Origin: an uncultured Candidatus Melainabacteria bacterium
GTDB lineage: Bacteria > Cyanobacteriota > Vampirovibrionia > Gastranaerophilales > Gastranaerophilaceae
Assembly: GCA_934692295.1 (NCBI GenBank)
Contig: CAKUTL010000005.1
Location: forward strand, 1-64,000
DNA length: 64,000 nucleotides
Direction of reading: 5' to 3'
The notes beneath the pieces were generated by a model. The model did no database searches. It had not been told where the DNA came from and saw nothing but the letters and a program-made list of their open reading frames with translations. How positions within the stretch are numbered: position 1 is the first letter of the stretch; each line of letters starts with the position of its first letter. The position numbers and the translations under genes were made by a program. Below are positions 26,408 to 35,025 of the stretch, in pieces.

Positions 26408-27435
26408 TTTTCTTCTTTTTTAGCTTTTCCACTAAGTTGACCACAAGCAGCATCAATATCTGCACCACGTTCTAACCTCACTGTAACTTTCTTTCCAGAA
26501 TGTTCCATCAGTGCTTTGAATTTCATTATTGAATTATTGTCAGGTCGTTTGTAATCATTTTTTGCAGTTGGATTATATGGGATTAAATTGATATTGCACT
26601 TAATATCTTTCAAATAAGCTGCCAACTGTTTTGCAGAAGAAATTGTATCGTTCAAACCTTTGATTAGCAAATATTCAATTGTAATTCTTCTACCTGTTTT
26701 ATCAACATAATATTTTAAAGCCTCATGAAGTTCATCCATCGGATATTTATTTTCGATTTGCATTAATTGCTTTCTTATTTCGTGATTTGGAGCGTGAAGC
26801 GATAAAGCAAGAGTGGATTGCATATCTAATTCAGCAAGTTTTTTAATTTGAGGAATTATACCAGAAGTTGAAACCGTCAATCTCCTAGCCCCAATTTGAA
26901 AACTTTCGTTCAACATTTCCATCGCTTTTAGGACGTTATCAAGATTTAATAGCGGTTCTCCCTGTCCCATAAAAACAACATTTGTAACCTTTAAGCCAGT
27001 ATCACGTTGAATCGTTAAAACTTGTTCGATAATTTCCTTATAACTCAAGTTTCTAATAAAACCACGTTTACCAGTAGCACAGAAAGAACAATTTACAGCA
27101 CATCCAACTTGAGAACTTACGCACGCAGTCAAATTCGCACGATTGTCAAAACGCATCAAAACAGTTTCAACACATTCACCATCTGGGTATTCTAGCAAAT
27201 ATTTTATAGTTCCATCTGAGCTTACTTGTTTGACTTTTATCTTTATATCCGTAACGGTTGCAACCTTTTTTAGTTCTTCACGGAATTTTTTTGACAAGTC
27301 TGTCATTTCGTCAATTTCTTTGACTGATTTAAGATAAATCCAATTATGGATTTGTCTGGCCCTAAATTTTGTCGCACCGAGAGAATCTGTGATTTTCTCG
27401 ATTTCTCTTAAGTTTAATCCTGATAAAGTTTCCAT
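26404..27435 (-). CDS. rlmN: 23S rRNA (adenine-2503-C2)-methyltransferase RlmN
   Basis: 343 residues, radical SAM enzyme. The iron-sulfur motif CAVNCSFC (CxxxCxxC) is in VGCAVNCSFCATGKRGF, GQGEPLLN is the SAM-binding GGE-like motif, and the resolving cysteines are in the N-terminal CVSSQ region and C-terminal DAACGQL. It methylates A2503 of 23S rRNA (and A37 of some tRNAs), improving decoding fidelity. Length is typical for the family. The C-terminus is complete and convergent with the HTH gene. Confidence 0.96.
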   Translation of the reverse strand: METLSGLNLREIEKITDSLGATKFRARQIHNWIYLKSVKEIDEMTDLSKKFREELKKVATVTDIKIKVKQVSSDGTIKYLLEYPDGECVETVLMRFDNRANLTACVSSQVGCAVNCSFCATGKRGFIRNLSYKEIIEQVLTIQRDTGLKVTNVVFMGQGEPLLNLDNVLKAMEMLNESFQIGARRLTVSTSGIIPQIKKLAELDMQSTLALSLHAPNHEIRKQLMQIENKYPMDELHEALKYYVDKTGRRITIEYLLIKGLNDTISSAKQLAAYLKDIKCNINLIPYNPTAKNDYKRPDNNSIMKFKALMEHSGKKVTVRLERGADIDAACGQLSGKAKKEEN

Positions 27436-27471
27436 AGAATAATTATTCCATGCTGAAAAATTTTGTACAAT

Positions 27472-28149
27472 CTAAATTACTTTTTCCAGATTATTTTTAT
27501 AATAATTTAGAATTTCAGCCATCGCATTCAACTTTAACATAATGGGTTCAGACTGTGTTTTCCAATCTTTATATCCACAAGTTAATGGTAAAAATGCAAT
27601 CGGATTATCAGGGAAATCACGGCATATTTTCGGACGATTAGCGTATTCAGGGCAACGATTATTGTCAGTTACCTTTGGACAATGGTAAATAAAATATTCG
27701 GATTCCTGCTTAAACTTAAGCATCTCAACGTATTCAGGAAATACCTTTTGGGCTTCTTCTAATGAGGAATAAGGTACAAAGGTATTTATGAATTGAAGAG
27801 CAAGAGAATCGCCGTTCTTGGCTTTTTGTGAAAGTTCTTCTGGTGAAAATTCACTAACCGCAAACTTACAGCACACCCCACACCCGACACAATGACAAGA
27901 TTCTCTCGCTGTTGCCACCATACCGAGATTAGATGCGATTTCGTCGTTAAGTTTTTGTTTAATTAGATTAAGAACTTTAGTTTGCCAATCTCTACCGATA
28001 GAATGATTTTCGTACGAATCAAATATTTCCCCTTCTAATTTTTGAGGTTTTAGAGAATAAACTTCATCCTGCAAAGATTTAGCATATTCCAAAAATATCT
28101 GTCTATATTGGCTTTTCAGTAAATCTAATTGGTCAGACAAATTTTCCAT
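27472..28149 (-). CDS. YkgJ-family cysteine cluster protein
   Basis: 225 residues. Cysteines at CHCVGCGVCCKF and later at YHCPKVTDNNRCPEYANRP, CRDFP and TCGY form the metal-binding pattern of the YkgJ/zinc-or-iron chelating family (PF03692 type). Members are believed to carry an Fe-S or zinc site and their reactions are mostly not established. A helical N-terminal 60 residues precede the cluster. It is upstream of and in the same direction as rlmN with 36 nt between, so the two may be co-transcribed. Confidence 0.85.
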   Translation of the reverse strand: MENLSDQLDLLKSQYRQIFLEYAKSLQDEVYSLKPQKLEGEIFDSYENHSIGRDWQTKVLNLIKQKLNDEIASNLGMVATARESCHCVGCGVCCKFAVSEFSPEELSQKAKNGDSLALQFINTFVPYSSLEEAQKVFPEYVEMLKFKQESEYFIYHCPKVTDNNRCPEYANRPKICRDFPDNPIAFLPLTCGYKDWKTQSEPIMLKLNAMAEILNYYKNNLEKVI

Positions 28150-28457
28150 AAATGAATTCCTTTAGGAAGTTTGTCTTCCCTTCACTTAACTGATTACATA
28201 TCTAATATACCATTTTTTTGAAATTCCGTAAACCTAGTACTTTTACTTACGTAAAAATACGACTAGCCACTTGGGTTAGTTTAATACTTGACATCCATGA
28301 GCTGTAATGGTTTGCGGGGTGGAGTTTTTTTGAAAAAGAAGGTGAATATTAGAGAAAAGTTGCATAGGATAGAGATACTTCGTTTCGCTCAGTATCCAAC
28401 TGATTTTAATTCGTTGCTCGGGGCAAAAAATTTTATTTTCGAACTTTTATATAAAAT
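28150..28457. other. Intergenic region with repeat fragment
   Basis: 308 nt without a gene. It holds a TTTTAC/GTAAAA hairpin (28235-28252), a lone TTGACA near 28288 without a matching -10, and at 28369-28396 a fragment (TAGAGATACTTCG ... CTCAGTAT) of the dispersed repeat family also found at 29162. Nothing else is evident. Confidence 0.45.
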
Positions 28458-29009
28458 ATGAAGGTTATTGACTTAAAATACATATTCGGCTATCAAAAAA
28501 TTTCCAAAGTAGATAATAGGCTATCTCGTGGAAGTGCAGTTTTTACTCCCATTCGGGCTGCAAGATTGAAATTAAACGGAGTTGAACAAATAATAGATTT
28601 GAGAGGTGGAACTAAAGCTGGTTCATCTTTTGTTAAAACCTTAGAAAAATTTTACTGCAAACTTTTCAAAATAAAATATATCAATATTCCTCTCGCTTTT
28701 AGCAGGAAATCAATACCTTCTAAAAATAGCTTCAAAGATGTAGTTTCTACATTAAATGGGAATAATTTGAAAACATACATTCATTGCCACTACGGAAGGC
28801 ACAGAACTGGAGAATGTATTGCACTTTATCAAAAATCACATAACCAGAATGAAACAAAGATTATCAATGACTTATTAGATAATGGATGGAATAATAAAAA
28901 AGATTTTGTAGAAAATAGCTATCAATCATTATTGCTATTTTTACAAACATATTTCCCAAACAAAAAGAACATTGATACCGTTGAAAAATATCGTAGTAGG
29001 TTTATTTAA
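28458..29009 (+). CDS. Dual-specificity/tyrosine protein phosphatase-like protein
   Basis: 183 residues. The catalytic P-loop HCHYGRHRTG matches HCx5R(S/T)G, and an upstream acidic loop could supply the general acid. QIIDLRGGTKAG is the typical strand and turn before the loop in DSP-like phosphatases. Substrates may be phosphoproteins, inositol phosphates or nucleotides. No signal peptide. No clear Shine-Dalgarno precedes ATG 28458 (upstream is a T/A-rich TATAAAAT, possibly a -10), so a leaderless or very short leader is possible. Confidence 0.82.
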   Translation: MKVIDLKYIFGYQKISKVDNRLSRGSAVFTPIRAARLKLNGVEQIIDLRGGTKAGSSFVKTLEKFYCKLFKIKYINIPLAFSRKSIPSKNSFKDVVSTLNGNNLKTYIHCHYGRHRTGECIALYQKSHNQNETKIINDLLDNGWNNKKDFVENSYQSLLLFLQTYFPNKKNIDTVEKYRSRFI

Positions 29010-29555
29010 TATTTGTTGGATGAGAGAAAGTTAACATTAGAACAATCAACCCCTCTCCCTAGCCCTCCACCCTTGGGGAGGGAATAATATTCGATATTTT
29101 ACAAGTTACTTTGTGCTTCTATCGGCTTCGTAAAGCCGACCTACTATTCTATATGAACAACGTCATACTGAGCAGTGCGAAGTATCTCTAACAAGAATGA
29201 TATATTCCTTCCCCTTGGGGAAGGTTAGGATGGGGGGTAAAGCAAAAAAACTTAAGCAATACCCCTCTCCAGAGGAAGAGGGGGTAGGGGAGAGGGTTTG
29301 ATTTAATCAATCTTTGCAAGAGATTCTTCAGGTAAATTTGTAGCAATAAATGTCGGCTTTACAAGCCGACATTTATTAAAATTAGCTGGATTCTTCGATC
29401 AGTATGACGGATTTACTAGAGTTAAGTTTCTTATTCTGTAATAAACTTATAGACTATTAACGAACTTATTCCCCTATTTCCTTAATTGTCACAGTCTAAC
29501 CCTCTCCCAAGGAGAGGAGCAAGTAAAATGTAACCAACTTATCCACTTATAGACT
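29010..29555. repeat. Gene-free stretch of palindromic and GC-rich repeat debris
   Basis: No gene. It contains C-rich palindromes: CCCTCTCCCTAGCCCTC near 29046, CCTTCCCCTTGGGGAAGG near 29209, and CTCTCCAGAGGAAGAGGGGG near 29266, the first and third being roughly inverted copies bracketing about 255 bp like decayed terminal repeats. There are also TCGGCTT/AAGCCGA hairpins (29122 and 29345), two pieces of the CTCAGTATGAC repeat family (29162, 29389), and at 29458-29481 a repeat shared with 63459. The C-rich arms resemble those of the element in prmA. Confidence 0.6.
29345..29377. repeat. Perfect hairpin with 15-bp arms
   Basis: AATAAATGTCGGCTT, loop TAC, then the exact complement AAGCCGACATTTATT. 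A shorter version of the same GTCGGCTT core occurs at 29122-29139. It could act as a terminator on either strand but lacks a long U tract. Confidence 0.7.
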
Positions 29556-30293
29556 CTAAATATGTCTTTCAACAGGTTTAAGTAATAAATCTGCGAGTCT
29601 GTCTGCTCCCATAAATCCTCGTTCTGTCATAATTTTTGCTGCTGTTTGGTTGTCGTAGTCAACAAATCTATGACGGATTTCAAATGAACCTTGTGAAAAA
29701 TCTATAATTGCATAACAAGCCTTAGGTTGTTCTGTCATTGGACGACCTACACTCCCAACATTTACAACTGTTTGATTTGTATTTGTTTGGTATCCGCAAG
29801 GAATGTGTGTGTGTCCGCAAAGGATAAGTTTTTCTTTTGTTCCAGAAATTATTTCTTCAACTTCTTCTAATGGCATTTCAGGAAGGATGTCTTCGTTATT
29901 TGCTCTGGGTGAGCCGTGTACTAGTAAAACACTGCAACCTTCGACATCTAAACTTAATTGAGGTGGTAATCCTTCTAAAAATGCTCTATGAGAATCATCA
30001 AGCAATGTAATGTCATCTGCAATTGCATTAGCCATAACTGGATATTGGGCTTCTAAAAACTCAACAACTTCCGGTCCGTATTGAGCAATCATTTTGTCAG
30101 TATTACCTTGGATTATTGTCCAAGCTCCTTGTTGGTTCATTACATAATCCATAACTTCTTTTGGTTGAGGTCCTGCAAGTGCTAAATCACCCAAGCAAAA
30201 TACATGCTCACATTGTTGATTAACGATGTCATTCATAACAGCTTCAAGAGCTTGTACGTTTGCGTGAATGTCTGATAATACTGCAATTCTCAT
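29556..30293 (-). CDS. Calcineurin-like metallophosphoesterase (YfcE/DNA-protein family)
   Basis: 245 residues. All metal-binding motifs are visible: LSDIHAN (D-x-H), CLGDLALAGP (GD), IQGNTD (GNxD variant), LVHGSP (H) and CGHTHIP (GHTH). The family hydrolyses phosphodiesters, dinucleotide polyphosphates or phosphoproteins. ATG 30293 is chosen since GAGAGGG lies about 8 nt upstream; a TTG further upstream falls before that site. It is divergent from ispG with 41 nt between the start codons, so both promoters must overlap there. Confidence 0.9.
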   Translation of the reverse strand: MRIAVLSDIHANVQALEAVMNDIVNQQCEHVFCLGDLALAGPQPKEVMDYVMNQQGAWTIIQGNTDKMIAQYGPEVVEFLEAQYPVMANAIADDITLLDDSHRAFLEGLPPQLSLDVEGCSVLLVHGSPRANNEDILPEMPLEEVEEIISGTKEKLILCGHTHIPCGYQTNTNQTVVNVGSVGRPMTEQPKACYAIIDFSQGSFEIRHRFVDYDNQTAAKIMTERGFMGADRLADLLLKPVERHI

Positions 30294-30322
30294 ATTTATT
30301 AACCCTCTCAATTTTGTTGTGC

Positions 30323-30328
30323 TACAAT
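30323..30328 (+). promoter_or_regulatory. Candidate -10 element of ispG
   Basis: TACAAT ends 6 nt before the ispG ATG, which places a transcription start at or next to the start codon. The -35 is weak. Confidence 0.4.
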
Positions 30329-30334
30329 TATTCT

Positions 30335-31387
30335 ATGATAAAAAGAAGAAAATCAAAAGAAATTTCAATTGGAAATGTAAAAATCGGTAATAATAATCCG
30401 ATTAGTGTTCAGTCAATGTGTAATACTGATACTCGTGATGTTGAAGCAACTTCTCGTCAAATTAGAGAACTTGCTGAGGCCGGGTGTGAGTTAGTAAGGC
30501 TTGCCGTTCTGAATAAAGATGCCGCAGAAGCAATAAAAGAATTGGTTAAAATTTCCCCCGTTCCTTTGATTGCAGATATTCACTTTGATTATCGTTTGGC
30601 GATTCAATGTATAAATAATGGGATTTCAGCATTAAGACTTAATCCTGGAAATATTGGGAAACGTGAAAATGTTGAAAAAGTTGTAACTCTTGCAAAACAA
30701 CAAAATATTCCAATTAGAATTGGAGTTAATGCAGGGTCTTTAGAAAAAGATTTGTTGGACAAGGATATTACACTCCATGAAAAAATGGTTGAGAGTGCAA
30801 TGAAACATATTCAAATTTTGGAAGATTTGGATTTTGATAAAATTAAAGTTTCGCTAAAATCATCAGATGTTTTAACAACTATTGAGGCTTATCGTTTGAT
30901 GGCTCAAAGAGTTGAGTATCCTCTCCACTTAGGAGTTACCGAAGCCGGAACGTTAAAAGGCGGACTTATCAAATCTTCTGTAGGTTTGGGAACTTTATTA
31001 GCTGAAGGAATTGGGGATACAATCAGAGTATCTCTTACAGAAAATCCGGTCGAAGAAGTTTTTGCGGGATATGAAATCTTAAAGAGTCTTAAATTAAGAC
31101 AAAGAGGGGTAAATTTTGTATCTTGTCCTACTTGTGGAAGAACTCAAATTGACTTAATCGGTTTGGCTAAAAAAGTTGAAGCAAGATTTAGGAATCTAGA
31201 TAAAAATATTACCATTGCAACTATGGGTTGTGCCGTGAATGGTCCGGGGGAGGCAAGACACGCAGACTTTGGTATTGCCGGAGGAATAAACGAAGGCTAT
31301 GTATTTAAAAAAGGTGAAATTGTTGCCAGAGTTCCTGAATCTGAGCTGCTGGACAAGTTAGAAGAAGTTATAAATAATTCAATATAA
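30335..31387 (+). CDS. ispG: 4-hydroxy-3-methylbut-2-enyl diphosphate synthase (MEP pathway)
   Basis: 350 residues. PISVQSMCNTDTRDV, LVRLAV, ADIHFDYRLA and LNPGNIG form the TIM-barrel part. The 4Fe-4S site is in SCPTCGRTQ and TMGCAVNGPGEARHADFGIA near the C-terminus. IspG converts MEcPP to HMBPP in the MEP isoprenoid pathway. The start is ATG 30335, preceded by TACAAT 7 nt upstream and no Shine-Dalgarno, suggesting a leaderless transcript; 25 in-frame codons upstream would run into the divergent gene. Length fits the short bacterial form. Confidence 0.96.
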   Translation: MIKRRKSKEISIGNVKIGNNNPISVQSMCNTDTRDVEATSRQIRELAEAGCELVRLAVLNKDAAEAIKELVKISPVPLIADIHFDYRLAIQCINNGISALRLNPGNIGKRENVEKVVTLAKQQNIPIRIGVNAGSLEKDLLDKDITLHEKMVESAMKHIQILEDLDFDKIKVSLKSSDVLTTIEAYRLMAQRVEYPLHLGVTEAGTLKGGLIKSSVGLGTLLAEGIGDTIRVSLTENPVEEVFAGYEILKSLKLRQRGVNFVSCPTCGRTQIDLIGLAKKVEARFRNLDKNITIATMGCAVNGPGEARHADFGIAGGINEGYVFKKGEIVARVPESELLDKLEEVINNSI

Positions 31388-31540
31388 TACAAAAATGGGA
31401 TACTTAAAAGTATTCCGTTTTCTAATTGAAAATTTAGTAAAATATCCTTCATCTAATACAGGAAAATTTTTTGTAAATAAATTATAATATAATTGCAACA
31501 TACTTTGAAAATTATTATAATGTTACAAAAAGAGGTGATT

Positions 31541-31864
31541 ATGAAAACTAAATTATTTTTAATAGCCGCAATTGCCGTTATGGTTCCGTTACAGTCTCAA
31601 GCTGCCGTATCTGTAGATAAAACAACAGACGAAGCATATGTGAGAAACCAAGGTTTTTCTGCTCAAACAGCTGAGATTATTACTGTATCAAAAGCCAGAG
31701 CTGCAGGTGAAGAATATTATACAAAAGATGAAACAGATTATAAAAATCAAAGTAAATTTGCAAGATTCTGGAGAAAATTATATGTTTATACAGATCCAGC
31801 AGCGGAAGATTATTCGTTATATCATCACGATAATCAATCAGTTCCGAAATACTATGATTTATAA
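31541..31864 (+). CDS. Small secreted hypothetical protein
   Basis: 107 residues with a clear signal peptide (MKTKLFLIAAIAVMVPLQSQ, then AAVS), cleavage likely after QAA or SQA. The mature part is charged and aromatic (ARFWRKLYVYTDPAAEDYS) with no recognised domain. AAAGAGGTGATT precedes ATG 31541, which decides the start over an in-frame upstream codon. The TPR gene starts 11 nt before its stop, so the two are translationally coupled and probably act together in the envelope. Confidence 0.8.
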   Translation: MKTKLFLIAAIAVMVPLQSQAAVSVDKTTDEAYVRNQGFSAQTAEIITVSKARAAGEEYYTKDETDYKNQSKFARFWRKLYVYTDPAAEDYSLYHHDNQSVPKYYDL

Positions 31865-32513
31865 TAAGCTAATATTGACAATAAGTGCTTTCATCCTTAT
31901 TGGAAGCACTTGTGTCAACAATCAGGCTTTTGCAATAGAGTTTGGGGAGATTAAGTATGACAATGCACCTATCGATTATTCTAAAATCGATAAGGAGTCA
32001 ACACTGAATTTAGCTGATTTTTATTTTAATCGTGCATTGAGTTCAAATAGCAATAGCGAAAGAACACAATATTTGCAAAAAGCGAGTGGTGAGTATTTTA
32101 TTTTGTCTAAAACTAACCCTGGTGAATTATATCCTATAGTTCAGTTGGCAAGAGTTTATGATTTTGAAGGTAAGGATAGATATTCTAAAGCGTATTTCTT
32201 TCAAGCTCTGAAAATTGATAAAAACAACCCCTTTACGAATTTTTATTTTGGAGATTTTTATCTATATAGAAAAGATTACACAAAGGCTGTATATTTTTAC
32301 AACAAAGCTTTCGATAACGGATTCAAAGAAAATTATGATGTAGTTTTGAAAATGGCAAATATTTATGAAAAACTTGGTGATTTATTAAGAGCCAATCAAT
32401 ATTACAAGAAAGCATATTTATTAAAGCCTCAAAATTCAAGATTGCCGGACAAAATTAGAGAGATAGAAAATTTAAGATACCAAACAACGGGATATTATAA
32501 AAGGACTAAATAG
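31854..32513 (+). CDS. Exported TPR-repeat protein
   Basis: 219 residues. The N-terminal LILTISAFILIGSTCVNNQA is a signal peptide; a Cys near its end (GSTC) does not fit a classical lipobox well. About three TPR-like repeats follow between residues 60 and 200 (KAYFFQALKIDKNNPFTNFY, KAVYFYNKAFDNGF and RANQYYKKAYLLKPQNS). The frame is open further upstream, but ATG 31854 overlaps the previous stop and begins the signal peptide. TPR proteins usually hold complexes together. The next gene, a glycosidase, starts 5 nt after its stop. Confidence 0.83.
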   Translation: MIYNKLILTISAFILIGSTCVNNQAFAIEFGEIKYDNAPIDYSKIDKESTLNLADFYFNRALSSNSNSERTQYLQKASGEYFILSKTNPGELYPIVQLARVYDFEGKDRYSKAYFFQALKIDKNNPFTNFYFGDFYLYRKDYTKAVYFYNKAFDNGFKENYDVVLKMANIYEKLGDLLRANQYYKKAYLLKPQNSRLPDKIREIENLRYQTTGYYKRTK

Positions 32514-32518
32514 TAACA

Positions 32519-34372
32519 ATGAATTTCAAACGTATAATAACAACAGTAATAGGACTATGTTTAACGATGATTAGTGTAAACGCTGAAGAAGCGACTTTCG
32601 TAGCTCCTAGCGGTGTTGCGTTTGAACCGTTAACTCTAAATCAATCAGAGGTCGTTTTTAAACAATCTTCTGCCAAAGTTGATTCAATTGATCCAGTATT
32701 ATCTGCTTCCTATTATCCGGGAGGTAGAGGTGCAAATAAGTTAATCATTTATACTCCTAATTTTGGAATTCATACTGGGACGAATGAATTTGGAACAGAA
32801 GCTATTGTAACAGGGAACATTGTTACCTCCTTGAGTGGTGCAGATTCAACAATTCCGGTTAACGGTCTTGTAATCAGCGGGCATGGTGTTGCTAAAAATT
32901 GGATTACTCAAAATGTAACTGTTGGTTCAAAAGTTTATATTGATACTGAAAATAACACTATAACTGTTTATACAACGTCTGATAGTTTTTCATACGAAGC
33001 TAAATCTAAGATTTTTGAAGCTCAATCCATGATTGATTATTACAAAAATAGAATGTTGAATTATAATTCTAAACTTGCAGAAAATCATATTCAAGTGGCT
33101 GAAAATTATTTGAAAATTGCGGAAAATGAAACTAGAAATAGTGTTGTCTTAAAACAATACACACAAGAAGCAATTGACGAAGCAAATATGGCAATAAAAA
33201 CAAGCCTTCCTTATATTGATTCTGAATTAAAAGGGGTTTGGATTAGACCGACAGAAACAAGCAGAGAACAGATTATTGCAACTTTGGACAATTTGAAAGC
33301 AAACGGGTTCAATAGTGTGTTTCTTGAAACATATTTCCACGGAAAAACAATTTTCCCAAGTCAAGTTATGAATAAGTACGGATTTACTGTTCAAAATGAA
33401 ATTTTTCAAGGTTTTGATCCTCTAGATGTTTGGATAAAAGAAGCACATAAAAGAGGTATAAAGGTTCATACTTGGTTTCAATCTTTTTATGTGGGAAATC
33501 AACCTCCAGAATCTAATCCTTCCAGCATTCTTGCCGTTAGACCTGATTGGGGAAATAAAACAAAACAATACTCTTCATCAACTCGTCCAACAAAATCAAT
33601 ATCTGAGCATAACGGATATTTTTTAGATCCTGCAAATCCAGAAGTTCAAGAATTTTTGGAAGAGCTGATTAAAGAAATAATCACCACATATAGACCTGAC
33701 GGTATAAATCTTGATTATATCAGATACCCAAATGCAACGGCGGGAAACGATATGGGAGCTTGGGGTTTTACAGACTATGCAAGAAATGAATTTAAACAAA
33801 TGTATGGTGTTGACCCTCAAACCTTAACTGTTTCAGATGTTCAATGGTACGATTGGAATCAATATAGAAGAAGTAATGTAACTAATTTTGTTCAAAAAAT
33901 TGGTAAGTTGGGAAAACAAGAACATGTTTATATCAGTGCTGTTATATTCCCTGATATAGCATCAGCGTTAGCTTCAAAACAACAAGATTGGCGAACTTGG
34001 TCTTCAAACGATTATATTGATGGCTTTACTCCTTTATTTTTAACATATGATTCTAAAATGTTAGCCTCAATGATGAACGATGTAATGAGAGTAAAATCTC
34101 CAAGAACAGATCTTTATGCCGGATTATTTGTAACATTTATGGGCGGGGCTTCCGAAGATTTAATTAGACAAATTTATGAAACAAGAAAAATGAATGCAAA
34201 TGGTGTTATTATCTTTGATTACGCTCATACTACTCCTGTTTACACCTCAACTCTTATGGCGAGTGCATTCAATTCAATGAAAGAAAATAAAAATCAAATT
34301 GCTCAAACTCAAAAAAAAAAGAGGAGCTTCCGCAAAAAGAAAAACCAAAAAACTCAACAAGAAAAGTCATAA
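32519..34372 (+). CDS. Secreted glycoside hydrolase-like protein (GHL10/DUF187), A10 tract near 3' end
   Basis: 617 residues. A signal peptide (IITTVIGLCLTMISVNAEE) is followed by an N-terminal beta domain and a helical spacer (residues 160-235), then a GHL10-type TIM barrel from about 238: ELKGVWIRPTETSREQI, NGFNSVFLETYFHGK, KRGIKVHTWFQSF and DGINLDYIRYPN with its acidic residues. These enzymes are thought to act on envelope polysaccharides. Near the 3' end, ten A (34311-34320) followed by G form a slippery A-AAA-AAG. The zero frame gives a very basic tail to TAA 34370, while the -1 frame gives KEELPQKEKPKNSTRKVIT and a longer tail ending GLWVFTKQD at 34417. Confidence 0.88.
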   Translation: MNFKRIITTVIGLCLTMISVNAEEATFVAPSGVAFEPLTLNQSEVVFKQSSAKVDSIDPVLSASYYPGGRGANKLIIYTPNFGIHTGTNEFGTEAIVTGNIVTSLSGADSTIPVNGLVISGHGVAKNWITQNVTVGSKVYIDTENNTITVYTTSDSFSYEAKSKIFEAQSMIDYYKNRMLNYNSKLAENHIQVAENYLKIAENETRNSVVLKQYTQEAIDEANMAIKTSLPYIDSELKGVWIRPTETSREQIIATLDNLKANGFNSVFLETYFHGKTIFPSQVMNKYGFTVQNEIFQGFDPLDVWIKEAHKRGIKVHTWFQSFYVGNQPPESNPSSILAVRPDWGNKTKQYSSSTRPTKSISEHNGYFLDPANPEVQEFLEELIKEIITTYRPDGINLDYIRYPNATAGNDMGAWGFTDYARNEFKQMYGVDPQTLTVSDVQWYDWNQYRRSNVTNFVQKIGKLGKQEHVYISAVIFPDIASALASKQQDWRTWSSNDYIDGFTPLFLTYDSKMLASMMNDVMRVKSPRTDLYAGLFVTFMGGASEDLIRQIYETRKMNANGVIIFDYAHTTPVYTSTLMASAFNSMKENKNQIAQTQKKKRSFRKKKNQKTQQEKS

Positions 34373-34427
34373 CAACGACTAATAGTAAAGGTCTTTGGGT
34401 TTTCACAAAACAAGATTAAAAATTTTT

Positions 34428-34865
34428 CTAGCTCAACTTTTTAGGTAAAATTTTATTGATAAGATTTAAAAATCTTTGTGCCATTGGAGTTGTGCCTTCT
34501 TTAGTAATTCCGCTTCCAAAACACATCGCCATTTCATCAACCATTGCAGAATGGACTTTCCCATTTGTCATCGAGCCACAAATGCTATCTCCATTGCTTT
34601 TATGAATTAAGAAATCTCTAACTCTATTGTTTTCAAGAATTATTGTTGTTGAAGGAATAAATTCATCACCATCTTTTGAAAATCTAGTAACTAAAGCTCC
34701 TCCGTTAGGGAGAATGTCGTAAGATTTTTGCAATACAGGAATTTCTTCTCCGTTTTGATGTTTAACTAACGACAAAATGGCTGAGCCATCAGATTTTGTT
34801 CTTTTCAAACTTAATTTACAATTGTGTTTTGCACTATAAAGACTTTTTAAGACTTCTGTTTTCAT
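34428..34865 (-). CDS. Hypothetical protein
   Basis: 145 residues of mixed alpha/beta composition without a signal peptide or known motif. It begins MKTEVLKSLYSAKHNCKLSL and has two Gly/Asp/Glu-rich beta-like stretches followed by a C-terminal helix (QRFLNLINKILPKKL). The ATG is preceded by AGGAG (AAATAGGAGTTTATATCAAT region) at good distance. It is convergent with the GHL10 gene and divergent from glyS. The family is not recognised. Confidence 0.7.
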   Translation of the reverse strand: MKTEVLKSLYSAKHNCKLSLKRTKSDGSAILSLVKHQNGEEIPVLQKSYDILPNGGALVTRFSKDGDEFIPSTTIILENNRVRDFLIHKSNGDSICGSMTNGKVHSAMVDEMAMCFGSGITKEGTTPMAQRFLNLINKILPKKLS

Positions 34866-35025
34866 ATATTGATATAAACTCCTATTTTTATATTTACAAT
34901 TTGTTTAAATGTCGTGAATTTTAAAATTTGCTATTTAGTTCTTTGCAAAAACTAGAGCTACTTTACATCAATCTTTGCTTTTTATATAATTCTCGTAAGG
35001 ATATAAGAGAAAATAAGGACGAAAA

